A DNA stretch of 17,804 bases from Muribaculaceae bacterium (lineage in GTDB: Bacteria; Bacteroidota; Bacteroidia; Bacteroidales; Muribaculaceae), in contig JAEDNZ010000016.1 of assembly GCA_016302215.1 (NCBI GenBank), positions 1 through 17,804 of the forward strand, written 5' to 3'. The position numbers and the translations under genes were made by a program. Positions 1 to 7,201 of the stretch are shown piece after piece. Below the pieces are notes generated by a model, which searched no databases, had not been told where the DNA came from, and saw only the letters and a list, made by a program, of their open reading frames with translations. Each line of letters starts with the position of its first letter. Positions within the stretch are counted from its first letter, which is position 1.

Positions 1-844
1 AGCCGTCAGCTGACTTGCTACGGTCGATGCTGACGCTCGCCGTGGTTTTCTCGTCGTTGATGGGTACGTCCTGATATTCCATGCCGACCGCGGCGGGGTT
101 GGTGACCATATCAAACAAGGATAATCTATCGGGGATATCGCTTTTGAAGATGCGCACGGTGCCCAGCATCTGGTCATGGGCTGTGATCTCAACACTTGCA
201 TTGTCTTCTTCGGGAATTAGCCATCCATTCACACCTATGTTATAGACATGATCGGAGGTCCTGACCAGGGTCGTATGAAATACAAAGCAATACCTATCGC
301 TAATATACAGCACCAGGTCCAGGTTGATATATCGGTCAAGCTGATACATCGATGACGAAGTCTTGACGCCGATACGGAAGTAGTCATAAGGATCAGAAGT
401 CATATCCTTGATTGACTGAGGCACGGGAGTCTGTGTGTCAACTATCATGTCATTGTTCATCAAGAGAGTGCCGGTGGGCAGATAGTCATATACCACGACG
501 TCGGCCATACCGAACACATTGTCGATACGCACCTTCAGAAAGTCGGGGGCGTCAACAGCCGATGCAACAAAGATGTTGCACGCACCATCCCAAAAAGAAT
601 CGACACCATATTCCTCACAAAAACCAGAATGGGTTGACGTGTCAAAATAGCCCCAGCCATCGCTGATAAGCTCCCATTCAGACCACTCCAGGTTTTCATC
701 GGGGAGCTCGGGAATGGCTGCAAATTGCGGCATACGCATCGCGCCATTGTCGGCGACGGCGAGGTTGGATACCGGCACCGGCTGTGCAGACAGCAGCATA
801 GGCGTGAGCAATGCCACGATAACTGCAAAGAAAGTTTTTTTCAT
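1..844 (-). CDS. Secreted protein of unknown function, 3' part beyond the window
   Basis: The reading frame is open from an ATG at 844-842 to the window edge, giving 281 codons with no stop, so the C-terminus is missing. The N-terminus MKKTFFAVIVALLTPMLLSA is a clear type I signal peptide. Cleavage is likely before Q21, and no lipobox Cys is present. The mature part is rich in aromatic, Asp and Val residues and looks like a beta-rich extracytoplasmic protein. It has a WSEWE motif near residue 55 and a stretch around FLKVRIDNVFG near residue 105. I do not recognise a named family. WSxW segments like this occur in uncharacterised Bacteroidales secreted proteins, a resemblance from memory only. 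The gene is separated from the DUF4493 operon by 168 bases containing a hairpin, so it is probably transcribed on its own. The existence of the gene is well supported; its function is unknown. Confidence 0.8.
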   Translation of the reverse strand, partial: MKKTFFAVIVALLTPMLLSAQPVPVSNLAVADNGAMRMPQFAAIPELPDENLEWSEWELISDGWGYFDTSTHSGFCEEYGVDSFWDGACNIFVASAVDAPDFLKVRIDNVFGMADVVVYDYLPTGTLLMNNDMIVDTQTPVPQSIKDMTSDPYDYFRIGVKTSSSMYQLDRYINLDLVLYISDRYCFVFHTTLVRTSDHVYNIGVNGWLIPEEDNASVEITAHDQMLGTVRIFKSDIPDRLSLFDMVTNPAAVGMEYQDVPINDEKTTASVSIDRSKSADG

Positions 845-957
845 AACCATTGATTTTTAGTTTGGTAATGTTAGTTATCACTTTGTGGCGAAGTTACAAA
901 TTATGCTTGAAAGAGCAGTAAGGGCGCACAGGTTTTAACATTTATTCAGAAAGCGAG

Positions 958-992
958 CGAGGGCGACCGTCGCTCATAGCGTGTCGCCCTCG
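958..992 (-). terminator. Hairpin closing the DUF4493 lipoprotein operon
   Basis: A perfect 10-base-pair stem pairs CGAGGGCGAC (958-967) with GTCGCCCTCG (983-992). A second small stem, CGCT/AGCG (971-974 with 978-981), sits inside the loop. It begins 20 bases beyond the stop codon of the 1013-3166 gene. The sequence that follows on the minus strand has only short T runs, so it is either a weak intrinsic terminator or an mRNA 3'-end stabilising structure. Confidence 0.55.
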
Positions 993-1012
993 CCGTGGGA
1001 ATTATGAGGTGC

Positions 1013-3166
1013 TTAATAAACCAGCTCGAAGTCATCAAGATACATCACTGACGGGCCGCCCGAATAGTAGTCGCCATACTGGCTTGCCGAGCATGTGATG
1101 ATGATGTTGGAAGGCTTGATATCGGTGCGCACATAGTTGAGCGGTATCTCAAACTGCACCATCGAGGACTCACCGCCGACAGCTTCGGTGAAAATCTTCT
1201 CACCGTAAGCGATGACGTTGGCGCCGTCCTTATTGAAGCTATAGTTGTCAATATCCTTGGTAGCAACAATCTGTGGCCAGCCGGAGTAGCTGCCGTATGA
1301 CATGGTGCTGCCATCGACGAGAGCTATATAAATGATGCCTCGGTCAAGGTCGCCCTTGGATATCTTGTCAGTGCTTGAGTAAGTGACATTCTGCGGAGTG
1401 TATTTGATGTAGCCGCGGAGGGCCTTGGGGCGAGTGGTCCATTCGCGTCCCCAGCCGAGGATACCCTTGGTGGTGTTCTCCGTGCCGAGGAATTGCCCCA
1501 CAAAGATATTGCCGGCTGCAAAAGCGCCTAAGGTGCCGAAGCCGACAAACTGCGAAGCCAGCTTGGCGCTGTATGAACCGCCGTGCTTGATGCTTGCATC
1601 GGGGGTGGTCACCTGCTTGCTCATCTTGGCCGAGCCGTGGTTGCCTGAATCCCAGAACATGTCATCGCCGGAGGCATAAATCAGCGTGGCATTGCTGCCC
1701 CCGGGCTGCTGCCAGTCTTCGAAGCCGCAGTTGGGTAGCTGCTTGGCTGCCTCGGTGGTGAATGTCATTGGCGCGGGCGCCGGTGTTTCATCGCAGACTA
1801 CTACATACTCGTAGGTGGTGGCGGGCGACAGACCGGTGATTATTGCCGAGAGTGCATTGCCGCTGCGGGTGTACTCTACATCGGTCCATTCGGAGGCACC
1901 GAGTTTGCGATAGCGCATCTTGACGTTGGTGGCGGTGTCTTTGACGATTGCGCCGGTGATAGTGGCAGATGTGGCCCAGACATCGGCGGCGACGATGTCG
2001 TAGGTGATTACTGCGGCATCGCTGACTTTGATGATAAGGGTGGCCGTGGCTTCTTTGCCGTTGCTGTCAACGGCGCGGATGGTGTATCGGTGCTCGCCGT
2101 CGCCCAGACGCGAGGTGAAGGCATCCTCAAAAGACACCTTGTACATCAGTCCCTGGCTGACGCCGCTGAAGCTGCCCAGCAGTGTCACGCCCTTGGCGGC
2201 TATCGCAGAGGAGATGTCGCTTGACATCTTGAGCAGGTTGATGTCATTGCCGCCGATGCCGAGCATGGCATCGAGTTCGTCGTTGGCGATGACGATATCG
2301 GTCAGGGGCGTGGTGCCTCTGACAAAGAATGAGCATCGACCCACATTGCCTTTCTCGGCCATGAGCTGCTTGGATATGTCAAAACCGAAGCCGCTGATGT
2401 CCGGCGCCATTTCGATGACGACGGTGTCCTCATTGTTGACGGCGCTCTGGTCCACCTCGATGGTGATGTATCCGCCGCCAAGCTCGATGTCGGAGCCTGT
2501 GTATTTGACGTTGAGCTTATACCATGTGGCGGGAGCGGCATTCTCGATGACGCCGATCTTGGTGAAAGGCGAGCCATCGGCGAGAGTGCCCGAGAGCGTC
2601 CAAGTGAGGTTCTTATCGGTAGAGGGCATCATAAAATAGCCCTTGGCGTCGGTGTCGCCTATATACTCGAGCGAGCCGCGGTTGTGGCCTATGGTCATGG
2701 TGTAATCGCTGAGCACGTCCTTGACTTGGTCAGAGTAAGCTACAGAAGCCACGACGTTGGCCACCTTGCACACTACGTTGACATTGGTCGTGGCGCCAGC
2801 CTGCACGGTGAAAGGCTGATAGCCTTTAAACCAGCGCTTATCCCAAGAGGCGGGCACGCTATCGCCGGTCCAAGCCTCGGCAACGTAATCGCCTGACATC
2901 AGCTTGATGCCATCGGCGGGAATGTCAGCGAGGTGGTCATAACGGCGCACGAGACCTTTGTCCTTTTTAGAAATCCAGACCATGCAGTTCTCTGCGAGCT
3001 CGGCAGTGGTCTCGGCGCGCGACTGCACCTTGACATCGGTGCTGATGCTGGTGGAGACGGTGACTCTACCCTCACCGAGAGCGAGCTCATTGTCGTCAGC
3101 GCAGCCTGTTGTCACGGCGGCCATCACGGCAATGGTGGCGGCCATGGATATGATATATTTTTTCAT
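1013..3166 (-). CDS. DUF4493 / PCMD domain surface lipoprotein (717 aa)
   Basis: A lipoprotein signal peptide ends in the lipobox VTTGC, with C22 as the lipidated residue. It is followed by ADDNE, an acidic stretch like the Bacteroidetes lipoprotein export signal, so display on the cell surface is likely (inference). Residues about 25-255 match the DUF4493 type. Residues about 256-385 form a second beta-sandwich-like region. Residues about 388-473 resemble a fibronectin type III domain (GLSPATTYEYVV). Residues about 477-717 match the PCMD family (putative carbohydrate metabolism domain), opening with NCGFEDW and ending YLDDFELVY. No catalytic residues can be assigned. It is the last of three co-transcribed lipoprotein genes, starting only 6 bases after the stop of its upstream neighbour. 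Its domain order is the same as that of the first gene in the operon. Binding or processing of a glycan, or adhesion, is possible; no function is shown. Confidence 0.85.
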   Translation of the reverse strand: MKKYIISMAATIAVMAAVTTGCADDNELALGEGRVTVSTSISTDVKVQSRAETTAELAENCMVWISKKDKGLVRRYDHLADIPADGIKLMSGDYVAEAWTGDSVPASWDKRWFKGYQPFTVQAGATTNVNVVCKVANVVASVAYSDQVKDVLSDYTMTIGHNRGSLEYIGDTDAKGYFMMPSTDKNLTWTLSGTLADGSPFTKIGVIENAAPATWYKLNVKYTGSDIELGGGYITIEVDQSAVNNEDTVVIEMAPDISGFGFDISKQLMAEKGNVGRCSFFVRGTTPLTDIVIANDELDAMLGIGGNDINLLKMSSDISSAIAAKGVTLLGSFSGVSQGLMYKVSFEDAFTSRLGDGEHRYTIRAVDSNGKEATATLIIKVSDAAVITYDIVAADVWATSATITGAIVKDTATNVKMRYRKLGASEWTDVEYTRSGNALSAIITGLSPATTYEYVVVCDETPAPAPMTFTTEAAKQLPNCGFEDWQQPGGSNATLIYASGDDMFWDSGNHGSAKMSKQVTTPDASIKHGGSYSAKLASQFVGFGTLGAFAAGNIFVGQFLGTENTTKGILGWGREWTTRPKALRGYIKYTPQNVTYSSTDKISKGDLDRGIIYIALVDGSTMSYGSYSGWPQIVATKDIDNYSFNKDGANVIAYGEKIFTEAVGGESSMVQFEIPLNYVRTDIKPSNIIITCSASQYGDYYSGGPSVMYLDDFELVY

Positions 3167-3172
3167 AGTACC

Positions 3173-4462
3173 TTACTTTATGAACGTCAGCGTGACAGAA
3201 TTTTGAAGGTTGTTCTGGTCGGTGACAGTGATTTTGAAAGTGTGTGTACCCTCATATAGGCCTAACAGCGGCACAAATTGAGTGATGTCAAAGTCAATGG
3301 CAGTAGCGCCAATGACATCGGCGCCGGTGCTGAAGCCGAGGCTCTCGAATACCTCCTTGTCGCTACCGGGGTAAGCGAGGTCAAAGGTAGTGGGCATCTG
3401 TACCTCTACGAGCGCTTCCTCAAAGCCGGCGCTGGTGGTGGTGATGTTGACCACGAGGTGAGCGATGCCGTTGGCGGCGGTGATGTGGACCACAGCCGGG
3501 GTAACATCTACCGAGTTGGCGGTGTCAAAGCTGAGAGTCTCGCTGGCAAATTTAATAGCGTCAGAGGGCTGCGGGTCGGGATCAGGATCGGGATCAGGAT
3601 CGGGATCCGGGTCGGGGTCTGGGTCAGTGCCGGGGTCTTCGGTGCCGGGGCGGTCGTCGGAGGGCAGCACGTCTTCATCAACGATGACATTGCCATTGAC
3701 ATCGACGGCCGTCACCGAGGCATCAACATTGATGCCGCCATCAACAGAGATGTTGCCGGTCTCGCCGGGGATGTCGGGGTATTCTTTGACGTTGAAAGTG
3801 ATGATCCAGTGCTCGCCGGCCTTGACGTCGGAGTAAGTCTTGCGCAGCGTCTCGGCGGTGCCCTTGACAGTGCCGGTAAATGTGGCGATGAGAGTGGTGC
3901 TTGCGTCAACGACCTCAAAGTAAGCCGAACGTGTCTCATCGGGCGTGAAGGTCATGGCGGTGCCGTTTTCGCCGGCGAGGATTGATACTCGAGCGTCATC
4001 TTCCATGACATTGCGCAGCTCATCGGCAAATTTCACGGTCACGCGCAGCGATGCAAACTTACAAGTCACCACGCCGAGCTCTGCAATCTTATCGGCCACG
4101 ATAGAGAAGTCCTTCTCGCCGCAATAGTATGGCTTATCCCACTCGGCGGGCTGTATGGTGTGAGACTTAACCTTTACGGTGTAGTCGCCGACGGGTAGAG
4201 CAAAGACCTCGGGCATCTCGCTGTAAGTCCACTGTCCCTCGGTGATGCCGCTTGTGCGGTTTACGATGGTGATGATGTAGTCAGACAGGTCCACATCGGC
4301 ACGGCTGACGGTGCTCTCGGCTGTTGACACCTCAACGCCGAGCGATTTCAGCGACACCTGACCGGTCTTGTCGCCGGTGTTAGGTGTCCAGGCCTCGTCG
4401 CAAGATGTCAACGACAGGAGCGTTGCCGCGAGTGCTATTATGCTTAATATCTTGGTTTTCAT
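3173..4462 (-). CDS. DUF4493 lipoprotein with Asp-Pro linker, no PCMD (429 aa)
   Basis: I chose the ATG at 4462 because MKTKILSIIALAATLLSLTSC is then a complete lipoprotein signal with C21 as the lipidated residue. An in-frame ATG at 4477 would only add five residues. Acidic DEAW follows the Cys, suggesting surface export. Residues about 25-235 are the DUF4493-type domain. Residues 280-297 are nine consecutive Asp-Pro pairs, a stiff extended linker. Residues about 301-429 form a beta-rich domain similar in layout to the middle region of the two neighbouring lipoproteins. Unlike them, it lacks the FN3-like and PCMD parts and ends where they would begin. It lies in the middle of the three-gene operon, 16 bases after the upstream stop and 6 bases before the next start. 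Function unknown; a partner or anchor for the PCMD-bearing neighbours is one possibility. Confidence 0.83.
   Translation of the reverse strand: MKTKILSIIALAATLLSLTSCDEAWTPNTGDKTGQVSLKSLGVEVSTAESTVSRADVDLSDYIITIVNRTSGITEGQWTYSEMPEVFALPVGDYTVKVKSHTIQPAEWDKPYYCGEKDFSIVADKIAELGVVTCKFASLRVTVKFADELRNVMEDDARVSILAGENGTAMTFTPDETRSAYFEVVDASTTLIATFTGTVKGTAETLRKTYSDVKAGEHWIITFNVKEYPDIPGETGNISVDGGINVDASVTAVDVNGNVIVDEDVLPSDDRPGTEDPGTDPDPDPDPDPDPDPDPDPQPSDAIKFASETLSFDTANSVDVTPAVVHITAANGIAHLVVNITTTSAGFEEALVEVQMPTTFDLAYPGSDKEVFESLGFSTGADVIGATAIDFDITQFVPLLGLYEGTHTFKITVTDQNNLQNSVTLTFIK
3572..3625 (-). repeat. 6-bp tandem repeat encoding nine Asp-Pro units
   Basis: Nine near-identical 6-base units (variants of gggatc / aggatc on the plus strand) encode the (DP)9 linker of the middle lipoprotein. 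Because the unit is six bases, gain or loss of copies by replication slippage would change linker length without breaking the frame. Confidence 0.85.
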
Positions 4463-4478
4463 TGGTGTTGGTTGCATA

Positions 4479-6935
4479 TTAGTAGGTTAATGCTATTTCG
4501 TCGATGTAGAGCTGAGCGCCCATCCATGTGCCGCGCGAGAGGTTGGCAAATGGCGGCGGGGTGATGTTGTCCTTATTTTTCTTGAGATATGTCTCATCAT
4601 TTGTTGACAAGAATTTGACATAAATCTTAGCAGCCTTGGCCGCTCCGGAAGCATACGAGAGGGCTACCGAGGCCTTGGTGTAGCTGCTTGTGGCGGCGAG
4701 CGAGGTGTTGGCGGTTGCTACGATATTGCCGGAGGCATCGAAGACGGTGATTTCGGCATAGCCCTTGTCGGCAGAGTTTTTGGGCGAATACTTATAGTAG
4801 AATTCGAGGGCCGAGGGGCGTGAGGTGAAGGGTATGCCACAGTTGAGGTCGGCAGTGCCGATAGTGCCCCACGTGGAGTTTTTGTAGCCATCAGGGCGCA
4901 CAGAGCGGCTGGCTCCGAGGTGCAGCAGACCGGCATCGATATACTTGCATACGCCGGAGCCTACGCTGCCGGTGGCGGTGTTGCCGCTGCCCCACCCCAC
5001 GGTGCGCAGCAGCGCGCCGGTGCCGACATAGCCGTCGTCGGTGGAAATGGTGCCAGAGATGCGGCAGTAGGCGTAGTCAGAGCCTTGGCTGGTGGTCATG
5101 ATATTGTTGGTGCCCCAGACGGTCTGCTCCTCAGTGCCGCAGAACACCAGCTCCCAGTGCGAGCCGGAGGAAGTCTGATACCAGTCGCGCATCGATGAAT
5201 GCGGCAGCTGCGGATTAGCCTCGGTGGTGAATGCCACGGGCTTGGTGCGGCAGTCGTCGTCCTCGGCACGCAGGTAATAGGTAGTGGAGGGCTTGAGGCC
5301 GGTGATGTTGTAAACCTGCGAGTCAGAGCCCCAGATACGGGTGTATGTGACACCACCATTGTCAGAGAGGAACAGCTTGGCTGAAGACACGCCGCGCGAT
5401 GCCGTAACGATTGACACGGTGGCGTGAGTGGCAAAGACATTGTTCTCGCTGAGGCTGATGGCAATGTCAGGCACGGCGCGGTTAATCACGAGATTGGGAG
5501 TCTCGATGGAGATAGCCTGCGCCTTGATGGTGATATCGTCAGTGCCTGAAGGCACGAAGATGGTGGCGGTGTAGGTGTTGTCAACGCCTGACTTGGCGGC
5601 GTATGAGACGGCGGTGAATTGCGACCATGTGCCGCGCTCGTTGAAGTACATGATCTTGACATCTTTGCTGATATCGGCGCCGTTGTAAGCGACATCAACT
5701 GTTAGCGAGGTGTCATAGTACTTGAGAGCCGAGGGGTTGGAGAGCGTCAGCGACACTTCCTTGACAGTAGCGCTGAGGGAGACCGGCTCAGCGGTCTTGG
5801 AGTAACGGTCAGTCACGGCGAAGGTGAAGGTAGAAGTGTTGTCGCCGGAGATCTGGGTGAGGTTGGCGAGCACGTCATGGAGGTCAATGACGGCCATCTT
5901 GTCGGGATTGCTCCACAAGCCCATAGACTTAAATCCCAAGTCAGAGAGCGTGAGCTTCTGGGCCTCGGTGAGGTTGAGCAGATCCACAGATGCCGGCCAT
6001 CCGCGCTGGGTGAGGCACTGCGAGGTGGTGGTCATCATCACAGATGCGAGCGAGCCTTTGGCTATGATATTGACTTTGGCATCGCCGTCGGGGGCATATC
6101 CCTCATAAAACTCGATGTTGTCGCCGGAGCTAAATCCCACGGGAGTCATGGTAGGCGCCGGAGCGTTGATGACCTCGTCGCTGATGTCAATGACCACGGG
6201 CGGGGCGTCGGCGAGCAGTTCGTCAAAGGTTACAGTGACGGCGGCATCACCCGAGCCGGCGCCCTCGTTGAGGTCGATGGTCACCGTGTAGTGATACTTT
6301 GCCTTAGCCTGGAATGAGGCGGCTTGCAACTTGGCGGTCAGGCCGTTAGGCTTTGTTATTGACACCAAGATGTTAGTAGCTCCCGGGGCAATGTATGCCG
6401 GGCGTGTCTCTGTCATGCTATAGTCAATATAAGAGCCGGCAGCGGTGTGAATCTCCGAGCTCCAGCTGCTCATATAGCTCTTGAACGCATCGGTATAAAT
6501 GATGCTCACCATAGAGTTGGCGAGGCCTGCGGTTAGGCTCACCGGTGTAGTCTTGCCCTCTTCGACGGTAAGCGAAGTAGAGCCGTAGAAAAACGGTGCT
6601 TCGAAACCCTCCACGGCGGCGCTGCCATAAAAAGCCTCAAGTGTGTAATCACCGATTTTAAACTTGCCGTCTGCGGGGAAGTCATCAACCGACTCCCAAT
6701 TTTTGGTGTAGGTGCCATCGGCCTTAGTGAGGCGCAACGACAGGTCAGACACAGTCACATCAGCGTACTCAGCCGCGCGTGAATTACGCGCCGAGACCAC
6801 ATCCGTGCAGACAGCCACATCGGGCGCAATGGAGCCTACGCCGTTATCACCGGGAGTAAAATCATCATTACATCCCGACAAAGCAGCCATAGACATCGCA
6901 TATACAAGCCCGCGCAGTAATGCTTTTTGTCTCAT
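4479..6935 (-). CDS. DUF4493 / PCMD domain surface lipoprotein (818 aa)
   Basis: The start at 6935 gives MRQKALLRGLVYAMSMAALS followed by G-C, with C22 as the lipidated residue and NDDF directly after it, an export-like acidic signal. The frame can be extended to an ATG at 7013. That ATG lies at about the predicted transcription start and would bury the signal peptide behind 26 residues, so I reject it. Residues about 30-255 are the DUF4493-type domain. Residues about 256-485 contain further Ig-like beta regions. Residues about 487-572 are FN3-like (GLKPSTTYYLRA). Residues about 576-818 are the PCMD-type domain, ending QLYIDEIALTY. It is the first gene of the three-lipoprotein operon, behind a good -7 promoter element and a roughly 80-base leader with a hairpin. 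The shared domain order with the third gene points to an old duplication within the operon. Biochemical role unknown. Confidence 0.85.
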   Translation of the reverse strand: MRQKALLRGLVYAMSMAALSGCNDDFTPGDNGVGSIAPDVAVCTDVVSARNSRAAEYADVTVSDLSLRLTKADGTYTKNWESVDDFPADGKFKIGDYTLEAFYGSAAVEGFEAPFFYGSTSLTVEEGKTTPVSLTAGLANSMVSIIYTDAFKSYMSSWSSEIHTAAGSYIDYSMTETRPAYIAPGATNILVSITKPNGLTAKLQAASFQAKAKYHYTVTIDLNEGAGSGDAAVTVTFDELLADAPPVVIDISDEVINAPAPTMTPVGFSSGDNIEFYEGYAPDGDAKVNIIAKGSLASVMMTTTSQCLTQRGWPASVDLLNLTEAQKLTLSDLGFKSMGLWSNPDKMAVIDLHDVLANLTQISGDNTSTFTFAVTDRYSKTAEPVSLSATVKEVSLTLSNPSALKYYDTSLTVDVAYNGADISKDVKIMYFNERGTWSQFTAVSYAAKSGVDNTYTATIFVPSGTDDITIKAQAISIETPNLVINRAVPDIAISLSENNVFATHATVSIVTASRGVSSAKLFLSDNGGVTYTRIWGSDSQVYNITGLKPSTTYYLRAEDDDCRTKPVAFTTEANPQLPHSSMRDWYQTSSGSHWELVFCGTEEQTVWGTNNIMTTSQGSDYAYCRISGTISTDDGYVGTGALLRTVGWGSGNTATGSVGSGVCKYIDAGLLHLGASRSVRPDGYKNSTWGTIGTADLNCGIPFTSRPSALEFYYKYSPKNSADKGYAEITVFDASGNIVATANTSLAATSSYTKASVALSYASGAAKAAKIYVKFLSTNDETYLKKNKDNITPPPFANLSRGTWMGAQLYIDEIALTY

Positions 6936-6978
6936 TTTTACTTTTAATAAAGGTTCTGTTTCCGTTAGATTGCGTATG

Positions 6979-6998
6979 TTGCCGCAACACAGCGGCAA
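6979..6998 (-). promoter_or_regulatory. Hairpin in the 5' leader of the DUF4493 operon
   Basis: TTGCCGC (6979-6985) and GCGGCAA (6992-6998) form a perfect 7-base-pair stem with a 6-base loop. It lies between the predicted transcription start (about 7015) and the ATG at 6935, so it would be part of the mRNA leader. There is no adjacent U tract and it is not at the start codon. A role in mRNA stability or leader-mediated control is inference. Confidence 0.45.
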
Positions 6999-7021
6999 GC
7001 ACAAACTTTGCATTATCGCTG

Positions 7022-7029
7022 CAAATTTA
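7022..7029 (-). promoter_or_regulatory. -7 promoter element of the DUF4493 lipoprotein operon
   Basis: The minus strand reads TAAATTTG, an exact match to the Bacteroidetes -7 consensus TAnnTTTG. A partial -33 element (TTC rather than TTG) lies 19 bases upstream. Transcription would begin around 7014-7016, leaving a leader of about 80 bases before the ATG at 6935. Confidence 0.6.
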
Positions 7030-7153
7030 GCAAAAATTATTTAAAAGCGAATGATTTACCTCAGATATTCGCATAAAAAAGTACAAAAATGCCAATTTAG
7101 GCCATTATTGCCATAGTATCAAGGGGTCATAGGCGCTTTGCTTTATATTATTA

Positions 7154-7184
7154 TTGTGAATGTCAACGAAAACAATTAACTTTG
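7154..7184 (+). promoter_or_regulatory. Promoter of the penicillin-binding protein gene
   Basis: TAACTTTG at 7177-7184 matches the Bacteroidetes -7 consensus TAnnTTTG exactly, and TTG at 7154-7156 is a -33 element at a spacing of 20 bases. Transcription should begin near 7190, just before the ATG at 7202. The element lies inside the longest open frame, which starts at 7160, and so argues against that start. Confidence 0.7.
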
Positions 7185-7201
7185 CGCAAAATATCAACAT
7201 C

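Noticed and set aside
2004..2639. Plus-strand open frame of 211 codons
   Set aside because: It lies wholly opposite the DUF4493/PCMD gene, with low-complexity Ser/Leu/Pro composition typical of a GC-rich shadow frame.
3278..3985. Plus-strand open frame of 235 codons rich in Gly and Ile
   Set aside because: It is antisense to the 3173-4462 lipoprotein gene. Its repetitive part is the reverse of the Asp-Pro repeat, and it has no signal or domain of its own.
7092..7099. Second possible promoter (TAAATTGG on the minus strand) upstream of the DUF4493 operon
   Set aside because: It has one mismatch to the -7 consensus, no -33 element, and a perfect match lies closer to the gene.
7022..7184. Invertible (phase-variable) promoter between the divergent lipoprotein and PBP genes
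   Set aside because: I found no pair of matching inverted repeats flanking either promoter and no recombinase gene nearby.
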